NCBI RefSeq assembly: GCF_018388425.1
Contig: NZ_CP074406.1
Location: forward strand, 3,286,001-3,350,000
Direction: 5' to 3'
DNA from: Nocardioides faecalis
GTDB lineage: Bacteria; Actinomycetota; Actinomycetes; Propionibacteriales; Nocardioidaceae
Length of the DNA: 64,000 bases
Shown: piece by piece, positions 62,170 through 64,000 of the stretch
How the letters are laid out: each line of letters opens with the position of its first letter
Position numbering within the stretch: position 1 is the stretch's first letter
Made by a program: the position numbers and the translations under genes
The notes under the pieces: model-generated
Seen by the model: the letters and a program-made list of their open reading frames with translations, nothing else
Told to the model about the DNA's origin: nothing
The model's database searches: none

Positions 62170-64000
62170 ATGACCAGTGCCCAGGCCGTCACCCCGCCCG
62201 AGGATGAGCCGACGGACGCCGTACCGGCCAGCGACGTGAGCGTCCCGGCCCCGGCCGACCGGGGTCCGGCGCCGGACGCCGCCGCGGAGCACGGCCTCGA
62301 CAACGACCCGGACGCGGCGACGTCCGTCGAGACGGCGAGCGAGGAGGAGGTCGAGGCGATCGCCGCGGTCGCGGCGGTGCGCAACCGGTACCTGGACCGC
62401 GAGCTGTCGTGGCTGCGGTTCAACGAGCGCGTGCTCGAGCTGGCCGAGGACGACAGCCTGCCGCTGCTGGAGCGGGTCCGGTACCTGGCGATCTTCACCT
62501 CGAACCTGGACGAGTTCTTCATGGTGCGCGTCGCCGGGCTGAAGCGGCGCATCGCCACCGGGCTGGCCGTGCGCGCGGCGAGCGGGATGCTGCCGCTGGA
62601 GGTGCTGCAGGCGATCTGGGAGCGTGCGGGCGACCTGAGCCAGCGCCACGCGTCCGTGCTCCACGAGCAGCTGATGCCGGCGCTGCGCGAGGAGGGCATC
62701 GAGCTGGTGCGCTGGGGTGAGCTGGACCGCGACGAGCAGAAGACCTGCAAGAAGCTGTTCAAGGAGCGCATCTTCCCCGTCCTCACCCCGTTGGCCGTGG
62801 ACCCGGCGCACCCGTTCCCCTACATCTCCGGGCTCTCGCTCAACCTGGCGGTCCTGGTGCGCAACCCCAAGACCGGCAAGGAGCACTTCGCCCGGGTGAA
62901 GGTGCCGCCGAACTTCGACCGGTTCGTGGCGCTGGGCAACGCCCGGTTCGTGCCGTTGGAGGACGTGATCGGCGCGCACCTGCGCCGATTGTTCCCGGGC
63001 ATGGACGTGCTGGAGGTGCACACCTTCCGGGTCACCCGCAACGAGGACCTGGAGGTCGAGGAGGACGACGCGGAGAACCTGCTGGCGGCGCTGGAGAAGG
63101 AGCTGCTGCGGCGGCGCTTCGGGCCGCCGGTGCGCCTGGAGGTGGAGGAGTCGATCGCGCCGCCGGTGCTGGAGCTGCTGGTCTCCGAGCTCGGCATCTC
63201 CGAGGACGAGGTGTTCCGGCTGCCCGGTCCGCTCGACCTGCGCGGCCTGCACTCGATCGCCGACCTGCCGCGCGAGGACCTGAAGTACCCCTCCTTCGTC
63301 CCCACCACCCACCCCCGCCTCGCGGAGGTCGAGTCGGCGGCACCGGTGGACGTGTTCAAGGCGATCCGGCGCGGCGACGTGCTGGTGCACCACCCCTACG
63401 ACTCGTTCGCCACCTCGGTACAGCGGTTCATCGAGCAGGCCGCGGCGGACCCGCACGTGCTGGCCATCAAGCAGACCCTCTACCGCACCTCCGGCGACTC
63501 ACCGATCATCGACGCCCTCATCGACGCCGCGGAGGCCGGCAAGCAGGTGCTGGTGCTGGTCGAGATCAAGGCCCGCTTCGACGAGCAGGCCAACATCCGC
63601 TGGGCGCGGAAGCTGGAGCAGGCCGGCTGCCACGTGGTCTACGGACTGGTCGGGCTCAAGACGCACTGCAAGCTGGCCATGGTGGTCCGCGACGAGGGCG
63701 AGCACCAGGGCGGCATCCGGCGCTACACCCACATCGGCACCGGCAACTACAACCCGAAGACCTCGCGGATGTACGAGGACCTCGGGCTGCTCACCACCGA
63801 CGAGACCATCGGCGAGGACGTCGCCCACCTGTTCAACAACCTCTCCGGCTGGTCGCGCAAGGCCACCTACGAGGAGCTGCTGGTCGCCCCCGACTCGGTG
63901 CGCAGCGGTCTGATCGCACAGATCCGCACCGAGATCGAGCACCACCGCGCCGGGCTGCCGGCGCGCATCCGGTTCAAGGCGAACTCGGTGGTCGACGAGC
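62170..64000 (+). CDS. ppk: Polyphosphate kinase 1 (partial, runs off the right edge)
   Basis: 610 codons from ATG 62170 to the window end. After an acidic, Pro-rich N-terminal extension of about 70 residues come the PPK1 signatures: [95 protein letters not shown] and [19 protein letters not shown]. The His in THCKL is the expected phosphohistidine. It makes polyphosphate reversibly from ATP. The frame is open at base 64000; roughly the last 15% should lie outside. Confidence 0.95.
   Translation, partial: MTSAQAVTPPEDEPTDAVPASDVSVPAPADRGPAPDAAAEHGLDNDPDAATSVETASEEEVEAIAAVAAVRNRYLDRELSWLRFNERVLELAEDDSLPLLERVRYLAIFTSNLDEFFMVRVAGLKRRIATGLAVRAASGMLPLEVLQAIWERAGDLSQRHASVLHEQLMPALREEGIELVRWGELDRDEQKTCKKLFKERIFPVLTPLAVDPAHPFPYISGLSLNLAVLVRNPKTGKEHFARVKVPPNFDRFVALGNARFVPLEDVIGAHLRRLFPGMDVLEVHTFRVTRNEDLEVEEDDAENLLAALEKELLRRRFGPPVRLEVEESIAPPVLELLVSELGISEDEVFRLPGPLDLRGLHSIADLPREDLKYPSFVPTTHPRLAEVESAAPVDVFKAIRRGDVLVHHPYDSFATSVQRFIEQAAADPHVLAIKQTLYRTSGDSPIIDALIDAAEAGKQVLVLVEIKARFDEQANIRWARKLEQAGCHVVYGLVGLKTHCKLAMVVRDEGEHQGGIRRYTHIGTGNYNPKTSRMYEDLGLLTTDETIGEDVAHLFNNLSGWSRKATYEELLVAPDSVRSGLIAQIRTEIEHHRAGLPARIRFKANSVVDE

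Overview
The window is chromosomal DNA from a high-G+C actinobacterium, most likely a member of the Nocardioidaceae or a close relative. Supporting evidence: very G+C-rich genes, many GTG starts, tight GTGA/ATGA overlaps, a mycothiol synthase (MshD), a GlnR-type nitrogen regulator, and blocks recognisable from mycobacteria and relatives (gpgS-folP2; an XRE regulator, an HbhA-like protein and DUF2516; cysA2-sseC behind a Cys-rich leader peptide). No rRNA, tRNA or CRISPR array was recognised. The genus is inference.

Layout. 1-4.4 kb: tail of a GH1 glycosidase gene, a LacI regulator, a DUF559-like protein, an F420-type oxidoreductase and a crotonase-family gene; three copies of a 62-bp palindrome sit in the intergenic gaps. 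4.5-10.6 kb: SatD and its membrane partner, VanZ-like and rhomboid proteins, an extradiol-dioxygenase-like protein, a FolP2-like protein, GpgS and a lipoprotein amidase. 10.6-25.8 kb: envelope sugar supply and priming (galE, polyprenyl sugar-phosphotransferase, rmlA, rmlB, an rmlC-rmlD fusion, manA, ugd), an hbhA-like locus with its regulator, and sulfate activation (a Sat-like/APS kinase/tyrosine-phosphatase fusion, cysD, cysN).

25.9-37.2 kb is a minus-strand polysaccharide assembly cluster of clearly lower G+C (acyltransferase, flippase, glycosyltransferases, CDP-glycerol-type phosphotransferase, O-antigen-ligase-like protein, Wzz/BY-kinase, DUF4012 protein). It looks like a horizontally exchanged surface-polymer locus; the composition change appears to begin inside the 3' end of cysN. 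37.3-41.1 kb returns to host composition with YgfZ, a TagD-like cytidylyltransferase, a Fur-family regulator, nitrobindin, DsrE and Dtd. 41.2-44.9 kb is accessory: a secreted collagen-like protein, a 44-residue secreted peptide with the same C-terminal tail, a phage-tail-like protein with a GDPD-like domain, and a frameshifted IS481-family element.

45-47.4 kb carries a thioredoxin/DUF4395 pair and a cysA2-sseC operon preceded by a 26-residue Cys-rich leader peptide. Then come a large secreted repeat protein, gmd, moaD, glnR, a glutamate-synthase-like flavoprotein, mshD, a 1502-residue coiled-coil membrane protein followed by a smaller paralogue of its C-terminal end, an HSL-type hydrolase, and ppk, which runs off the right edge behind four GTTCAYC repeats.

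How the genes work together: nucleotide sugars (UDP-Gal, UDP-GlcA, dTDP-rhamnose, mannose phosphates, GDP-4-keto-6-deoxymannose), CDP-glycerol and activated sulfate could all feed the surface polymer assembled by the 26-37 kb cluster. The BY-kinase in that cluster and the tyrosine phosphatase domain fused to APS kinase may form a regulatory pair. The least described elements are the coiled-coil/paralogue pair (55.8-61.0 kb), the collagen-like/TIDGG-tail operon (41.2-43.6 kb), the kinase-phosphatase fusion (19.5-21.4 kb) and the 62-bp palindrome family.
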